64,000 nucleotides of DNA, taken from contig CAJJDP010000076.1 in the NCBI GenBank assembly GCA_905182995.1, positions 132,356 through 196,355 of the forward strand, written 5' to 3'. The notes beneath the pieces are model-generated. The model was not told where the DNA came from, ran no database searches, and was given only the letters and a program-made list of their open reading frames with translations. Shown piece by piece: positions 22,804-36,650 of this stretch; position 1 is the stretch's first letter, and the number at the start of each line of letters is the position of its first letter. The translations under genes were made by a program, and so were the position numbers. This DNA comes from Paramecium octaurelia (Eukaryota > Ciliophora > Oligohymenophorea > Peniculida > Parameciidae).

Positions 22804-23714
22804 ATGGGTAATTGTTGTGATACTCCTTAAAAGTAAAATCCTCCAAAAATCGAAACCCTGCCTTAGGTAACCGTGACTCTGTCAGAAACTGAAATAAAAG
22901 AATAATCATAGAAATACAAGGAGGAAGGTAACCAATATATGCAGTAAAAATTATTTAAAGAAGCAATCATTGCATATACATAGGCTATAGTACTATATTT
23001 GATACAAAATAGAATTTATATAATAAAGAATCTATTTACTATTCGAATCGTGCTGTTGCCTATCGAACTATCGAAGATTATGTAAATGTTAAGAAAGATG
23101 CCTTACAAGCATTATAACTAGACAATAGGAATGTTCGAGCTTACTTTATATTGGGGACAGTTCATTTAATCTTAGGTTAGCAAGATAAATGTTTGATTTA
23201 AGCATCAGAAGGTGTTAACTTTTTGATATAAGGTATAGAGATAATCAAATAACCAAGCTTAAAAGCATATCGAGTTAAAACCTCAATTAAAAGAAAGCAT
23301 TAATTATAATTATTCGCAAGGACTTATTTTAAAGGCCAAATTAGAAAAATCAGAAAATTATAAAGGTCTCTTATTCTTATATTTTCAGAATTCTTAAATT
23401 TGAAGGAGAAACTAACTCAATTCTACGGCAAAATAATCAACCTAAATAAACTCTCATATCCAGGAACAAAGGAAACTTATGTGCCTAATTCCATTGAATG
23501 CTACACCTGTGTTATTACACAAGAAGCAATGTGTGAACCTGTGCTATTGAGCAGTGGACACACCTACGAGAAATGCTCCATAAATGAGTGCATAAGGGTC
23601 AATGGACCTTATGATCCTGCGACAAGGTAGGTCATCTGGGGGAATCAAATTCCAAACATTTAATTAAAGAGTGCAATAGTTGATTACTAAAATAATACTC
23701 TTGAATTTTAATGA
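22804..23714 (+). CDS. CHIP-like TPR / U-box E3 ubiquitin ligase with MGNCC N terminus
   Basis: A 295-residue protein with one 23-nt intron. It opens with MGNCCDTPQ, a likely N-myristoylation (Gly2) plus palmitoylation (Cys4/5) signal. Residues about 40-145 are TPR helices (KYKEEGNQYMQQKLFKEAII, YYSNRAVAYRTIEDYVNVK, ALQLDNRNVRAYFILGTV), the Hsp70/Hsp90-tail-binding type of CHIP/STUB1. The C-terminal U-box begins ECYTCVITQEAMCEPVLL and continues SSGHTYEKCSINECI and GPYDPATRQVI. Together they predict a chaperone-linked ubiquitin ligase tethered to membrane. The membrane tether is not a feature of animal CHIP. The segment around residues 210-225 is weakly conserved and could hide a small intron. 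Confidence 0.87.
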
Positions 23715-24268
23715 GGAATTATATTCATTTGATTATTTTCTCTTTTTTTCTATGATTCCCTTTGGTATATTTTATTAAAAGTAGGGAATTAGATCAATTG
23801 ATAGATTCCCTTGAAAAAATCTCAATTTCCTTAATGATTCAATTTGAAATTATCTTAATAAAAGATGCTATATATATTTCATCTTATTTTTGACTCTCCT
23901 ATTCCTCTTATTAATTGCATTTAGCCTATAATCATATTAAAGCTATTTAATTTCATTATTATTTTTCATTAAATACCTAAGTCAAAATAGAAATTCATAT
24001 GTATATTTAACTCCTACTAATTATTCTGTAATTTCGTAGTATCTTGATTTATAATTATCTCCCAATAAAGATATACTTCTGCGACTTCAAAAATAGAGTA
24101 ATAGTTACAGAGCTAACTGGTAACTTTAGGGTTTAATAATTTATAAATTTTAGGAGATTTTTTCATTTCTTCTATGTTCCTAAAAAATCTTTTCAATAAT
24201 TGTTTCTATATATCATGATCTTTAATAAGCTATGATATTAACCTTGCTTTATTCTCCAAAAACCACAT
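23715..24268 (-). CDS. Possible gene of unresolved 3' end
   Basis: ATG at 24266-24268 follows an in-frame TGA three codons upstream and opens MWFLENKARLISQLIKDHD..., a Lys/Gln-rich helical sequence. After removal of a 35-nt GTT...TTAG intron near 24000 the frame continues as NEIKQLQYDYRLNAINKRN and later QFQIESLRKLRFFQGN. I could not find a stop before it enters the opposite-strand U-box gene, so either the last exon is missed or the gene is decayed. Coding-like composition is the only support. Confidence 0.35.
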
Positions 24269-24701
24269 TCCATATCAAATTATCCATTTTAAATAAACAG
24301 TATTAAATAATAGAGAATTCAATTTATAAACTTTTATTAACTAAACTCAATTATTTTGAATAATTATATAAAGTGAATAATTATATAAAGTGAATACAAT
24401 ATCTTATAATAGTTCTTCTGAGTAATCAATAATGGAACTTCTAAGATTTTTGAAGCTACTTGCATTCAGGAAGGGAGGATTTTAATGATTTTCTAAGAGA
24501 GATTCAATAAAAAGAGCAATATTTTTTACAGCATACCTTTTAAGTCTGTATAGCTTATTTATTGAATATGTTAGAGGTATTATAATAATTCCATTAAATT
24601 CTTTTCAAAATATATATAATGTATATTTTGTTAAAGAAATACATTGATATTTGTAAACTAAAATCTTTATTAAAATTTTTTTTAAAATCAAAAACAAAAT
24701 C
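24269..24701. other. AT-rich intergenic region with a short tandem repeat
   Basis: About 430 bases upstream of the ribosomal protein gene. Contains the two-copy 17-bp repeat listed separately. The plus-strand ATG near 24432 gives only about 18 codons. No other structure seen. Confidence 0.5.
24357..24390. repeat. Tandem repeat, 2 x 17 bp
   Basis: Two exact adjacent copies of a 17-base unit, TGAATAATTATATAAAG, with the start of a third (TGAATA) after them. AT-rich and in non-coding DNA; likely slippage. Confidence 0.8.
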
Positions 24702-25454
24702 ATGAGCAAAGTCAGATAAATGAACAAAAAGAAGAAGTTCGTTGCCGATGGTGTCTTCTAAGCTGAATTACACTCCTTTTTGAGCAGAGCTTTGACTGAC
24801 GCAGGCTATGCTGGATTTGTTGTCAGAACAACCCCAGTCTAAACAGATATTGAAATCAAGGCTGCCAACACTGCAGGAGTCACAGGACCAGAGGGAAGAA
24901 AATTGAGAGAACTCACAAGCTTAATCCAAAAGAGATTCGGATATTCTAAAGGTATTCTCTCATATTTTATTTTCTACTTTAGAGGCTCTTCAATTGATCG
25001 TCGCCAGAGTTCAATCTAAGGGATTGTGTGCTCCAGCCTAAGCTGAATCACTCAAAACAAAATTACTTGCTTAAGTACCTGTCAGAACAGCAGCTAATGC
25101 AGTTTTGAAATAAATCATGGCTGATGGTGCTATTGGTGCCGAATGTATCATTTCTGGTAAATTGGGACAACAAAGAGCCAAGTCAATGAAATACAGAGCT
25201 GGTTACATCATTTCCACAGGTCAACCAAAGAAAGACTTGATTGATGTTGCCGTCAGACATTGCTTCTTCAAACAAGGTATCATTGGAGTCAAAGTAAAGA
25301 TCTACAGACCATATGACCCATCTGGTATTTCATTTCAATTAATCCTTCCATAGGCAAGAAAGGAATTCCCATTGAAGTCCCTGATAAAGTCAGATTCCCT
25401 GAATAAAAGTATGAATAAGAAGAGGAAGAAATCAGAGAACTCATTAATCAATGA
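24702..25454 (+). CDS. RPS3: 40S ribosomal protein uS3
   Basis: A 230-residue protein; introns 31 nt (GTATTCTC...CTTTAG) and 29 nt (GTATTTCA...CCATAG). Sequence is typical eukaryotic uS3: KKKFVADGVFQAELHSFLSR, DAGYAGFVVRTTPVQTDI, GRKLRELTSLIQKRF, ALQLIVARVQSKGLCAPAQ, GAIGAECIISGKLGQQRAKS, and GVKVKIYRPYDPSGKKGI. It covers the KH domain (about 40-95) and the conserved C-terminal domain, at the mRNA entry channel of the small subunit. The acidic C-terminal tail (EQEEEEIRELINQ) is close to other ciliate S3. Codon choice is more C-ending and less AT-rich than in neighbouring genes, as expected of a highly expressed gene. Confidence 0.96.
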
Positions 25455-25488
25455 TATCAATGTATTCTAATATATAAAATAATTAATC

Positions 25489-26345
25489 ATGTTATCAGAT
25501 TATGTATATATTCCCGATCATCTCATTTTAGTAAACCGTAAAGGAAGTCATCCTCTAAATGTTGGCAAGTCCTACATGGAAAAATCAATACAATTCCTTT
25601 GTTGACGAGTATTGCATCTATTTCGACGACGACAAAGAAAATTCAATTCAATAAAACAATCTATTCAAGTAATTTTAAACTGAAATGGCCACGATCTATG
25701 ACTCATTTTTCGGTTCCCTAGGATTAGAAAATACTGATGAATTACAATTCAAGGTAACTATTTCTTTGCAATGATTTTAAAGATTATCTAAGAAATTCTT
25801 AATAGCGATGGCGAAGAAGAAATAGATATCCAATAATTATTGGCCTTGGGAGACTTTTAGGTTTTCAAAGCAGAAATGTCCTTTTAAAATAAACGCAGAG
25901 AAGTGGCTGCCTATCAATTATTAGTTGTCGATGAAGAAGATGAAGAAGAAGCAGAATAATAAGAAGAGGAGGAAGAAGAAGTCCCTGAGGCAGAATAATT
26001 TCAAAAGATGCAGATTCTGAAAATCAAATTGGAGTACTAAGAACTTTAAGAAGAACTTTAGTTAAAACAGGCTATGCTAATTTCATTTGATACCCCAAGT
26101 ATATTTATCTATCAATATTGTTAGATCAAAACAAATTATAATAAATTTCCGAATTGCTAGAGGAAGTATTTGAAAGGTTATAAATTCTGGAAATTGAACT
26201 AGTATTGCAGTAAAATTAATAAATGAATTAAAATAATGATAGAAAATCTAAATTACTTGCTCAACTCAATAACCTTCCAATCATAGATCTGGCCAAAGAG
26301 CAAGAAATATTTACAAAAATTAAAATGGATTTTGCCAAAATCTGA
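25489..26345 (+). CDS. CFAP36: CFAP36-like protein with BART domain
   Basis: A 257-residue protein; introns 28, 29 and 26 nt. Residues about 8-120 match the ARL2-binding BART domain: ILQMLASPTWKNQYNSFVDE, YCIYFDDDKENSIQQNNLF, FFGSLGLENTDELQF, ALGDFQVFKAEMSFQNKR. The FDD(E/D)xEN and EDFxxFKxMM-type motifs are those of CFAP36/CCDC104, a ciliary ARL3 effector. Then come an acidic run (EEDEEEAEQQEEEEEE) and a coiled coil (KIKLEYQELQEELQLKQ). Probable role: ARL3-dependent cargo handling in cilia, fitting this heavily ciliated cell. Overall length is close to half to two-thirds of animal CFAP36. Confidence 0.85.
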
Positions 26346-26411
26346 AAATCAACTACATAATCATGATTTAATAAAACATGGAATTTGCATATTTTATATT
26401 ATTATAAAGCC

Positions 26412-27811
26412 ATGATGGCAGAATTGTAAGCTAGATAGGCCAAATTGGCCTTGCAAAGAATGACACCAGAGGAGCGAGCCGCTTATGAAGCTAAAAATAA
26501 ACCCCCTCCTCCTACTAATTCAGCAGATTTCCAAGCCAAACTTGCCATGTTAAATTAATAAGAACCAGGACCTGCGTAATCATAACAAACTGGTCCTCCC
26601 AACACCAAAGTTATAGTAAACAAAGCAGCTCCACCTCCTCCTCCACCTCCACCACCCCCTCCTCCTCCCAAAGGCGCAGTATACTAATGTTATATCATCT
26701 TTAAAGCCCCCTCCTCCACCACCTAGACCTCCTGGTCCTCCTGCAGCTAAATCAACAACTAACCCCCAAAATCCACCTCCGCCAAAACCAGCATCTTAAC
26801 CTCCTCCTCCACCTGTGTAGAACCTTCCACCTCCTCCGCCTCCACCTTAGCAAAATGTGTTGCCACCTCCTCCCAAACCTTAACAAAATGTCATGCCCCC
26901 TCCTCCACCACCTTAGCAAAATGTAATGCATCCCCCTCCACAGCCACCTTAACAATAAGCCCAAGCTCCAACATTTTAAGCTCCTACTCAGCCAACATAA
27001 TAATAAAGTGACGTTACGTATTTCCCAGTCCCAGGCTAACAAAAGCAGTAATCACAAGAGGCTTCCTTCCCTGTTCCCAAAAATCAACAGAGTATTGATT
27101 ATTATATTCTTTAGGATAAACTGTGGGAGATGCTAAATAAGTTGAATTTCCAGAGCTTAAACAAGACAAGAAACAAAAAATAGAGATCAATTACTTCTTA
27201 GCTATTGCTGGTGTTAATCTACAACAATAACTGTAAGCAACCACCTTTGATAACATTGATAAAATTACACAATTAGCAGCTCCCTCTTAGAATGATAATC
27301 CAAATCCAGAATTCCTTTCAATCAAAAAGGGATTCAGAAAATTAGATTAAGACCCTTATTAGGCTGTGATATACTTCTAGAAATCTGACACATCAGTAGT
27401 AAAAGTCACAAGAAATTTTGAAAAATACCTTAGAAACGATAATAATATCTGGACCTATAATCAAAACAAACAACATTTATAATTATTGAAGGAGAAATAT
27501 GAGAATGAAATCAATAAATATAAGACTGAATATTCTCAAAATATATAACAGAATGTGTTGAAACAAATAGATGAAAATAGATTCTAAGCAGCTTGCAAAA
27601 AATTAGACGAAATCATAAAAACTAAATTTAATAATGGTGACTACACAGCAGCATAAGCGTTACTGCCATAAATTTAGGTAATCAGGTTTAAATATGTTAG
27701 AGCCTAAAAGATACAAAAAAGAAATATGACGAATTGAACCCTGCTGCAAGACAAGATCTGGTCGGCTCCTTAGAATCCATGATGATGGCTATAGAATCAA
27801 TGGCTTTATGA
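26412..27811 (+). CDS. Proline-rich protein with helical C terminus
   Basis: A 441-residue product; introns 28, 23 and 23 nt. N-terminal helix MMAELQARQAKLALQRMTPE, then about 150 residues of proline runs (APPPPPPPPPPPPP) separated by QNV/QNL units (PPPPPQQNVMPPPPPPQQ type), as in formin FH1 or WASP/VASP regions that bind profilin and SH3/WW domains. The C-terminal half (VEFPELKQDKKQKIEINYF, EFLSIKKGFRKLDQD, ACKKLDEIIKTKFNNGDYTA) is helical and unrecognised. No FH2, WH2 or EVH1 domain is visible. A link to actin is a guess from composition. The proline codons make this the most GC-rich stretch around. Confidence 0.75.
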
Positions 27812-27874
27812 ATTTAAATATTATCATACAAAAAAATAGATAATATTCTTATATTAAAAGTATAAATAAAGTTC

Positions 27875-29287
27875 TCATTTGCTTTGAGTGCTGATTAATC
27901 TTTTATTATATTTAATGAGTTTTTGAGTATATTACTTAACTTTTTGCTTTAAAAGCAATATTTCTTAATTCTGTACTGTCAGTTTCTCTTCTAGAGTCTT
28001 GATTTGTTATTATTTTAATTAGACCGAATTTGAGTAGTTCTATTCCATGATGTTTAAATACTCTTTAGCATTTATTTAGTTAGCATTCTATCTTTTCAAT
28101 ACTTTGATCTGTTAGGTGAGTAATTAAACTTAAGCATTTAATTATTTGATTGTTTTGATTGAATTTTTTAGATGCATTTCTAAATCCATATTATCCTTTT
28201 TTTCTGAATGGAATGAATAATTGGATTAACTTTTTTTGAGATGATTAAAATTAAAATTGTTCTCATCAAATTAAAATGATGCCAATTCTTATTTTATGTC
28301 TGCAGTATCTTCATTAATATCAAATGCTGTAGTGTTTATATCCTCTCTAATTTGATGATTATCTCCTTATTGATCAACAGAAGAAAAGGCTCCAGTTTTA
28401 CTATTCTCATTTGATTCCAATTTCTCATTTTTCTAGGATTAGATTAGTAATTCTAACTCTGCTTTCTTGACCATCAACTCACCAATCGTATTCGTGTAGA
28501 TCTTATTTTGATTGTTTAATTTTTAATTTTGTACTTTAAACGCCGAAGTCTGTGATTATAATTCCTATAATTCTTAATTTGCAGACTATTTTATATTATT
28601 GTAAAGTACATTAATTTGTTCTAAGTATTGATTTTTCTCTTTAGAATTGCTTGATTGCAATTGTTCTAGTTCGATTTGCAATCTTAGTAATTATCTATTT
28701 AGCGTAATTTGAACTTCTTCCAATTTGGCATTGCTCTCTTTAAACATTTTATTTTAGTTTATTAAAGAGATTTACATGTTTTCCTTAATATCTAACTACT
28801 TTAAAATGAAAGTTTTACTTCATTTTCTAGTTTATTTATTTTATCTTCTAAAATAAAAATTTATTCTAAATGACTCTTCAGTTTCTAATCGACTGAGAAT
28901 TCATTCTATGCAATTTGATCTAATAAATATTAGTTCCACACTTTTTCTTATTCTTACAATTACTCATAATGTTTAGTTTGTTGATGTTCCAATCTTGTTT
29001 GCAATTCTTAAATATGACTTAAAATAGCATGAAAACTGTTACTTCTTGTATTAAGTAACTTCTTCTTAATTATTAAAACTTGTTCTTCTTGAAGAGTGTT
29101 ATAATTCTAATTCTAATTGCTCTATAATTTAATCTTTTTCTACAATTATATCTATCGCGCTTTTCTCTAATTGTTCAATTTAATTTTAGAGCTCATTAAT
29201 GTATTGCAGCACATAATCGTATGCTTTGATCATGGCATTTGTGTCCAGATTTCTAAAAGCCTGCAAAGAAAAGATGGTGTTAAGCAT
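27875..29287 (-). CDS. Coiled-coil protein, function unknown
   Basis: A 456-residue protein; introns 22 nt (GTAGAAAA...TATAG) and 20 nt (GTAAAACTTTCATTTTAAAG). It starts MLNTIFSLQAFRNLDTNAM, and most of the rest is coiled coil (YVLQYINELQNQIEQLE, IQELQTRLEHQQTKHYEQL, TIKQLNAQVQLLTQQIKVL), with a polar break in the middle (GAFSSVDQQGDNHQIRED). No known domain. Probably cytoskeletal, an inference from composition only. Confidence 0.72.
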
Positions 29288-30199
29288 AATAAAATTAAGT
29301 ATAAAATAAATATTATTTCAGATGTAATGAATGAGTAATTAAAAGTCATTAGTCAACCTTAAATAAAAGTCATATATTTTATGTAGATTTGATACCTCCC
29401 AGACAATGCTTTACATTAGAAATGATGTGGTATTGCCTTACATTTTTACCTGAGAATTTGTAAAGTATTTAAACTAAATAATTGGTATTGACAATATATT
29501 TTTAGTTCTGAGTTTAGAACCATTGCTTGTTTGTGGGTCAAATACAAGAAAAGAGTATTTTTAGATTTCTAATGGAATTGAAATTGTTTATATGTTATTT
29601 AAATATTAGATGAGATTTATTAAAGTGTAATTATCAATAGTTAAAAACTTATTAGGTTTACATTTTATAATTATAAATTTGAGGTAAATATTTCCACTTA
29701 TGAGTAAATGAAATGATACTCTGAAAAAATATGTTTGAATATGATAAGGATAGGAACTGCAAATACGATTGAGGCAGCATATAAATTAAAAATTTAATAG
29801 ATAACTTTTCAACATAATCCATTAATCTCAAATTACAATGTTTAGAGAATAAATAGAATTCGGTTAGATTTCCCTTAGAGTTGACTATTAGTTATAGGAA
29901 ACAAGTTAACTATACTCATTTTTTGGAATAGGCAAGTTTGAAGAGAATATTTTGTCTTCTGCATTTAATTATGATATTCTAATGGTGGGAAAGTAATGGT
30001 TACTCAAAATTGGGGGGATGTATTGGCAGTACGATGGAATTTGATGGGGAAGGAACTCTTTCTATGAGAAATAAGAACAAAATAATTTTCAGTTTACTTT
30101 GTGGCAAACAATACAATTAATTATTTATTCAAATATTTGCTTAAGTTTTAAAAAATACAAATAAATTAGATTCATTAATAAAAAAAAAAGTATTTCAGA
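29288..30199. other. Mostly non-coding; one TGA-interrupted ORF
   Basis: About 900 AT-rich bases. A plus-strand frame starts at 29838 (MFREQIEFGQISLRVDYQL...) and reaches TGA at 30042 after 68 codons, then stays open to about 30190 as WGRNSFYEKQEQNNFQF. It reads like coding sequence on both sides of the TGA, so a decayed gene is possible. No intron that removes the TGA was found. Confidence 0.4.
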
Positions 30200-30620
30200 A
30201 TGGACTAAAGCGAGAATTTTGAATAGGATTAGGGACCAATTGACTATTATAAGGAATCAATAAGGCTATATTACTATAATATTGTTTTACATTCTTATGT
30301 ATATACTTAGTATTTAGTATTAGTTGGAAAGAGTGAACTAAGAAAAAAATGAAATAAAGTCTAAATTGTAAAAATTCTAAGTTTTAGAGGATTAAGAGAG
30401 TGATATATCATTAGAGGATAAACGTAAAAGGAATAGGAGAAGTGCAGTTGAAATACCTAGAAGCCATGTGTGCACAATCTCTAATTGCAATAAATCCTAT
30501 GGATCTGAGGGTTCATTGATGTAACACATGAAGATCAAACATGGGATGGTGATGAATCAGGATAAAATTGGTCAAGTTCTTGATCAGTTTAGATTCCAAT
30601 ATAGTAGTAACTCAAACTGA
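30200..30620 (+). CDS. Small C2H2 zinc-finger protein
   Basis: A 133-residue product with a 19-nt intron (GTATATACTTAGTATTTAG). Starts MDQSENFEQDQGPIDYYKES, has a basic helix (LEDKRKRNRRSAVEIPRSH), then one C2H2 finger CTISNCNKSYGSEGSLMQH followed by MKIKH: spacing C-x4-C-x12-H-x4-H, with the Phe/Tyr and Leu core residues. The SEGSLMQHMKIKH helix resembles fingers with long inter-Cys spacing of the TFIIIA/AEBP2 type. Nucleic-acid binding is likely; the target is unknown. Confidence 0.7.
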
Positions 30621-31300
30621 TATTAATTAATATAATTAATGGATCAATGTTTTGTATATTCTAGAATTACATGATTCTTCAAAGGTAATTTCAACCTGCC
30701 AAATCTAGCCAAATTCTATCTACAGATGATTTAAAAAAAGAAATCCCTATTCTTAGAATAGTTTTAGGATCAACTCTCTCCACAGCATTAGCATTCAATA
30801 AGAAAGTCACAGATAATAGTATAAGCTTTGTGTAGTTCTTTAACAAATATCTTGACTTGAATTCTTTTGCGGTAGAATGAATCATAAAATACTCAATTAA
30901 ATATTCTAATGGTTTCATAAATAATTCAAAACACTGAGTTACTTCATACATCATCATACTCAGGATATCTAAATCAATAAGTAGAGTTGTAATCAAGAAT
31001 CTATTAGCTACGATTATTAATAGATGAGCCAATTATTTTTGTTGACAATTGTATATATATTTCAGACATTTAGAATATGGACTTAATTTAATAACCAAAA
31101 CAACTAACTCTATTAGTAGTTAAATTAGTAATAAACATTTAAAAAATTAAATAAGACTAGAAAGATCATTGAAATTTTCTATTTTTTAATAATTCAATTA
31201 ATTGAGTTATGTAAAGATAAATTTAATGATATATGGATAGACAGAGAATTAATCATCATAATAGAAAATACTTGTATTTATTATAATAATTATCTATGCA
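30621..31300. other. AT-rich region with one possible minus-strand ORF
   Basis: Most of the stretch shows nothing. On the minus strand, a frame ending at TGA 30691-30693 runs about 110 codons and ends ...KTILRIGISFFKSSVDRIW. It is hydrophobic-rich and has no ATG of its own; an ATG at 31069 (MSEIYIQLSTKIIGSS) would need a roughly 43-nt intron to join it. I keep it as a weak candidate only. Confidence 0.3.
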
Positions 31301-31612
31301 TCATAATAAGGTGGAATAATCAAATTAGTTCTCAATAATTCTCATAATTCTGGTGTGAAGACTTGTTACTTGATAAATTAAGTTCTATTGGAATTTGAGT
31401 AAGTAATATATTTCCATGCTCACAGGTTGCTAAGAATTCTAAACTTTATCTAATTTTATTAATTGTTTCTCCAGTTTTTTTGTTTGCTTGCTTCTAAAAT
31501 CCAACCTTTTTGATCTTCCTTTATCATCATCTGAGAACTCATCATCTTCTCTTAGATTGTACTCATCGTTAGAAGTATCCAAAGATAGTTGCTTTTAAGA
31601 CTTTCTGTCCAT
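31301..31612 (-). CDS. Small hypothetical protein
   Basis: An intronless 103-residue frame, MDRKSQKQLSLDTSNDEY..., with a highly charged N-terminal half (LREDDEFSDDDKGRSKR), then a helix (SKQTKKLEKQLIKLDKV) and a C-terminal amphipathic stretch (YYLLKFQQNLIYQVTSLH). No family recognised. Composition is protein-like rather than random AT-rich translation. Confidence 0.5.
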
Positions 31613-31921
31613 TAAATTATGAATATTAATTAAAACATTATAAGGATTGAATCTTATATATAAATTATCATGATATTTATTTTAAACCAATATGCAATTA
31701 TAACAATGATAAATTTACTAATAAGTTTTATAATTAATTAATTATTTCTATATATTAATTGGGGAGAGTAGTCACATTAGATGTTCTAACAATAGTATAG
31801 GAGAGTATATATTCAATTCTATAAGATCTTTGTATTTGCATTCAAAATAAATGATGCAAGATTTAAGTATGTCATTTATTAAATATACATAAGTTAAATT
31901 GATTTAATATATTTTTAATTT

Positions 31922-32671
31922 ATGTATTAACCTAGTGTTGACTAGAAGATAATCTAATCTACAACTGTTAAAACAATCAAAGAACTCAAAAAATTAGGAG
32001 ATTCTAGGGTTAATTTAGATGTTGAAGAGAATGAAATTAATGATTCCACTCTAAGTGTCAAATACTCTTCTGATGGAGAGACATCAAAAACCTAGCATAA
32101 TAAAGTTTAGATGATTAAACAACCAAAAGTTACATTTCATGCTTAGACTCAAAATCTAATTGGCTCTACGAAGCAAACTATTAATAAATAGACTGAAGAA
32201 ACAACTGATTAGAGAAATAGTTTAAGAAGGGTCTCTTTAAGATAAAGTTCGCTCAAACCCTTTAAGCCTAATTCTTAATTATAACTATAAGGAAATGATC
32301 CAATAGATTTGAGTAATGCTCTTAATTTAGTTTTGAACAAATGCAAAAATATTAAGGAAGAGTTTGAATAATTATCGCTTACGAATACTTTGATAAACAA
32401 ATTTATAAAAAACGACAAGCACTTTCATTTTTCTTTCTAGGCTTTTCTTGATGATTTGGTTCAAAAGGGAAAGTTATCCCAAAATTTAAAAAATATTTAA
32501 AAAGCAATCCTTTAAAAAATTGAATAATTCACAATAAATCACGTTAAAAAATGTATTTAAAAATTTCAAATTAGTCAATAATTTGAAGAAAAATCCAAAT
32601 AAATTGATACTCTATTTAATCGATATTATCGAGAATTAGCAAACTTTGAATAAAATATTAAATACTTTTGA
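31922..32671 (+). CDS. Hypothetical protein, Gln/Lys-rich
   Basis: An intronless 249-residue frame starting MYQPSVDQKIIQSTTVKT. The N-terminal half is polar and probably disordered (KYSSDGETSKTQHNKVQM). From about residue 135 it is helical (LSNALNLVLNKCKNIKEEF, FQAFLDDLVQKGKLSQNL), ending in a coiled coil (EEKSKQIDTLFNRYYREL). Nothing identifies a function. Confidence 0.6.
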
Positions 32672-33094
32672 TCATATAATTATTGTTGTATAAATGATAT
32701 TAGTACAATTAATTAACCTATTTAAGAGATCACTGTCTATCAAGAAATAAACATTTTAATATTTATCTCTTATTATTTCTAACATTAAACTTGTTAGCAT
32801 CAATTATCTAACATAATTACGATTGAGGGTACACGATGTTAAATTTAATTAATAAATGTTGAAATATTTAATAGATTCATATCTTGATTTAGCTGTTATC
32901 TGTAGGTATTGAATCATAAAATTTTTGAATCTGTTAAAATCTTTTGTTAATTACTTTTTTTTAGTTTACTATATGGAATTTACACAATTTCTATATGATT
33001 TTTAGGTATAATTGTTCTTTAATCATTATTATATGCAGATTATATGTGTATCAAATAATCCACCAATAATACCAAATCTAAATTAGTTTTTATT
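32672..33094. other. AT-rich intergenic region
   Basis: About 420 bases between two convergent genes. No frame, repeat or RNA structure I can support. Confidence 0.6.
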
Positions 33095-35359
<2,265 letters not shown>

Positions 35360-35380
35360 TATTTTATTTAAGAATTAATA

Positions 35381-35831
35381 ATGCAATAACCAGATTTTTC
35401 TGATTGTAAGGAATACTCCCTAGATGAAATGAAAAATTTCTAGAATGAGGAAGATATAAAGAGACTTACACAAATTCAATAAGAAATGCATTAATTGAAA
35501 AATTTTCAAGATGAAATTGATGTCCTGATTGCAAAAAATGAAGACCCACTAGACATAATCTCGGATTAAACTCAAAAGTCATGCATAAACGTCAATAACA
35601 TTAAACAATAAACTGAAGGTGCTTTAGATGACACTTTAAATTTGTATTTATTTATTTTAAATTCCTTTTAGAAGAAGCACAAAAATCACTCTTGCTTTCT
35701 CTGGAGTTATTGGAGCATTATCAATGATTAAAGGATTTGGACTTACTATTGGAGCTGTAGTTGGGGGTTATATAGGTCGAAAAGCAGGCTAGCTGTCATA
35801 AGGAAATATAAAAGAAAAAGCTAGTGATTGA
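35381..35831 (+). CDS. Small membrane protein with glycine-rich hydrophobic C terminus
   Basis: A 140-residue product; one 28-nt intron (GTATTTAT...TTTTAG). The first two thirds are polar and helical (EEDIKRLTQIQQEMHQLKNF). The C terminus holds hydrophobic segments LAFSGVIGALSMIKGFGLT and IGAVVGGYIGRKAG, resembling Gly-rich membrane-associated hairpins. It diverges from the MAST-like kinase, 21 bases away. Function unknown. Confidence 0.6.
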
Positions 35832-36113
35832 CGCCTATTACTTTTGATAAATATTGATATTTCCACTATAGGGATATTCACTAAAGTTAATCATTAATAA
35901 AAAGGTCAGTCAATAAATATTGAATTCGTTGTTAGTGCCACAATTTATAACTGATCTTTTAAAATTCCCTTCATGTATTATTCTCTCCATCTTTTATGTT
36001 CGGCAATCTAATTTTAGAACATTCTTTTTACACTTGGTTGTTAGGATATATAAAATTGTGTATTTATAGATTTGTGTATATAAAATAAAGAAAGATCATT
36101 CAAAGTTTAAGAC

Positions 36114-36314
36114 TCACTTATTTCTTTAGATAAAAGAGGCAGTTTGCACAGGACTAACGATGGACTTTTAGGAAGCTCGTCTTTGGAATATTGGGTTCTT
36201 TTTGATCACGTAAGGAAGTTCATCTTGACTTTAGAACTAGATTTATATCTAACTCCTTGCAGATTAGTGAGGTTAAGATTTATAAGAAGGTTGTTTAGAG
36301 TTCATGCAGCCCAT
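36114..36314 (-). CDS. Short protein with N-myristoylation-type start (MGCMNS)
   Basis: A 66-residue intronless frame, MGCMNSKQPSYKSQPHQSAR..., on the minus strand. Gly2 with Ser6 fits the N-myristoyltransferase rule, and Cys3 offers palmitoylation, so the product is likely anchored to a membrane. The rest is Gln/Ser-rich and basic without a domain. It is the sole support for a gene in 35832-36650. The plus-strand frame over the same DNA has no good start and looks less protein-like. Confidence 0.5.
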
Positions 36315-36650
36315 TATTTATTTTAAATATTTATTTTTAAATAAATTACTGAGCCTTAAAATCTGAAAGAAATATAATTATTCTTGTTATTTTTAATAAG
36401 ACTAATGAAATTAAACATAAACATTAAATTGAAGTATTCCTATATTTTTCTTATAATCTTTTATCAAAATAATTAAATGGTAGAATTCAACTATCGAAAA
36501 GACAACGGAAAGAAATTAATTTAGACGAGATACCCAAGTTTTTTTTCAATTTAATAAATGGGAAAATAATTATTTAATTACTTGTGAAATTTATGTGATT
36601 CGAGTTTCATAAGTAAAAAGTAGATAAATTTTAAAGAAAGAATTAATGAA
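36315..36650. other. AT-rich intergenic region
   Basis: About 335 bases, very AT-rich, no supportable gene or repeat. Confidence 0.55.

Noticed and set aside
26752-27042. Minus-strand Trp/Arg-rich ORF
   Set aside because: Shadow of the plus-strand proline-rich gene; repeated CC(T/A) codons read backwards as Trp, Arg and Gly.
36144-36326. Plus-strand ORF over the MGC short-protein gene
   Set aside because: It has no ATG in a good place, and its sequence is less protein-like than the opposite-strand MGCMNS frame.
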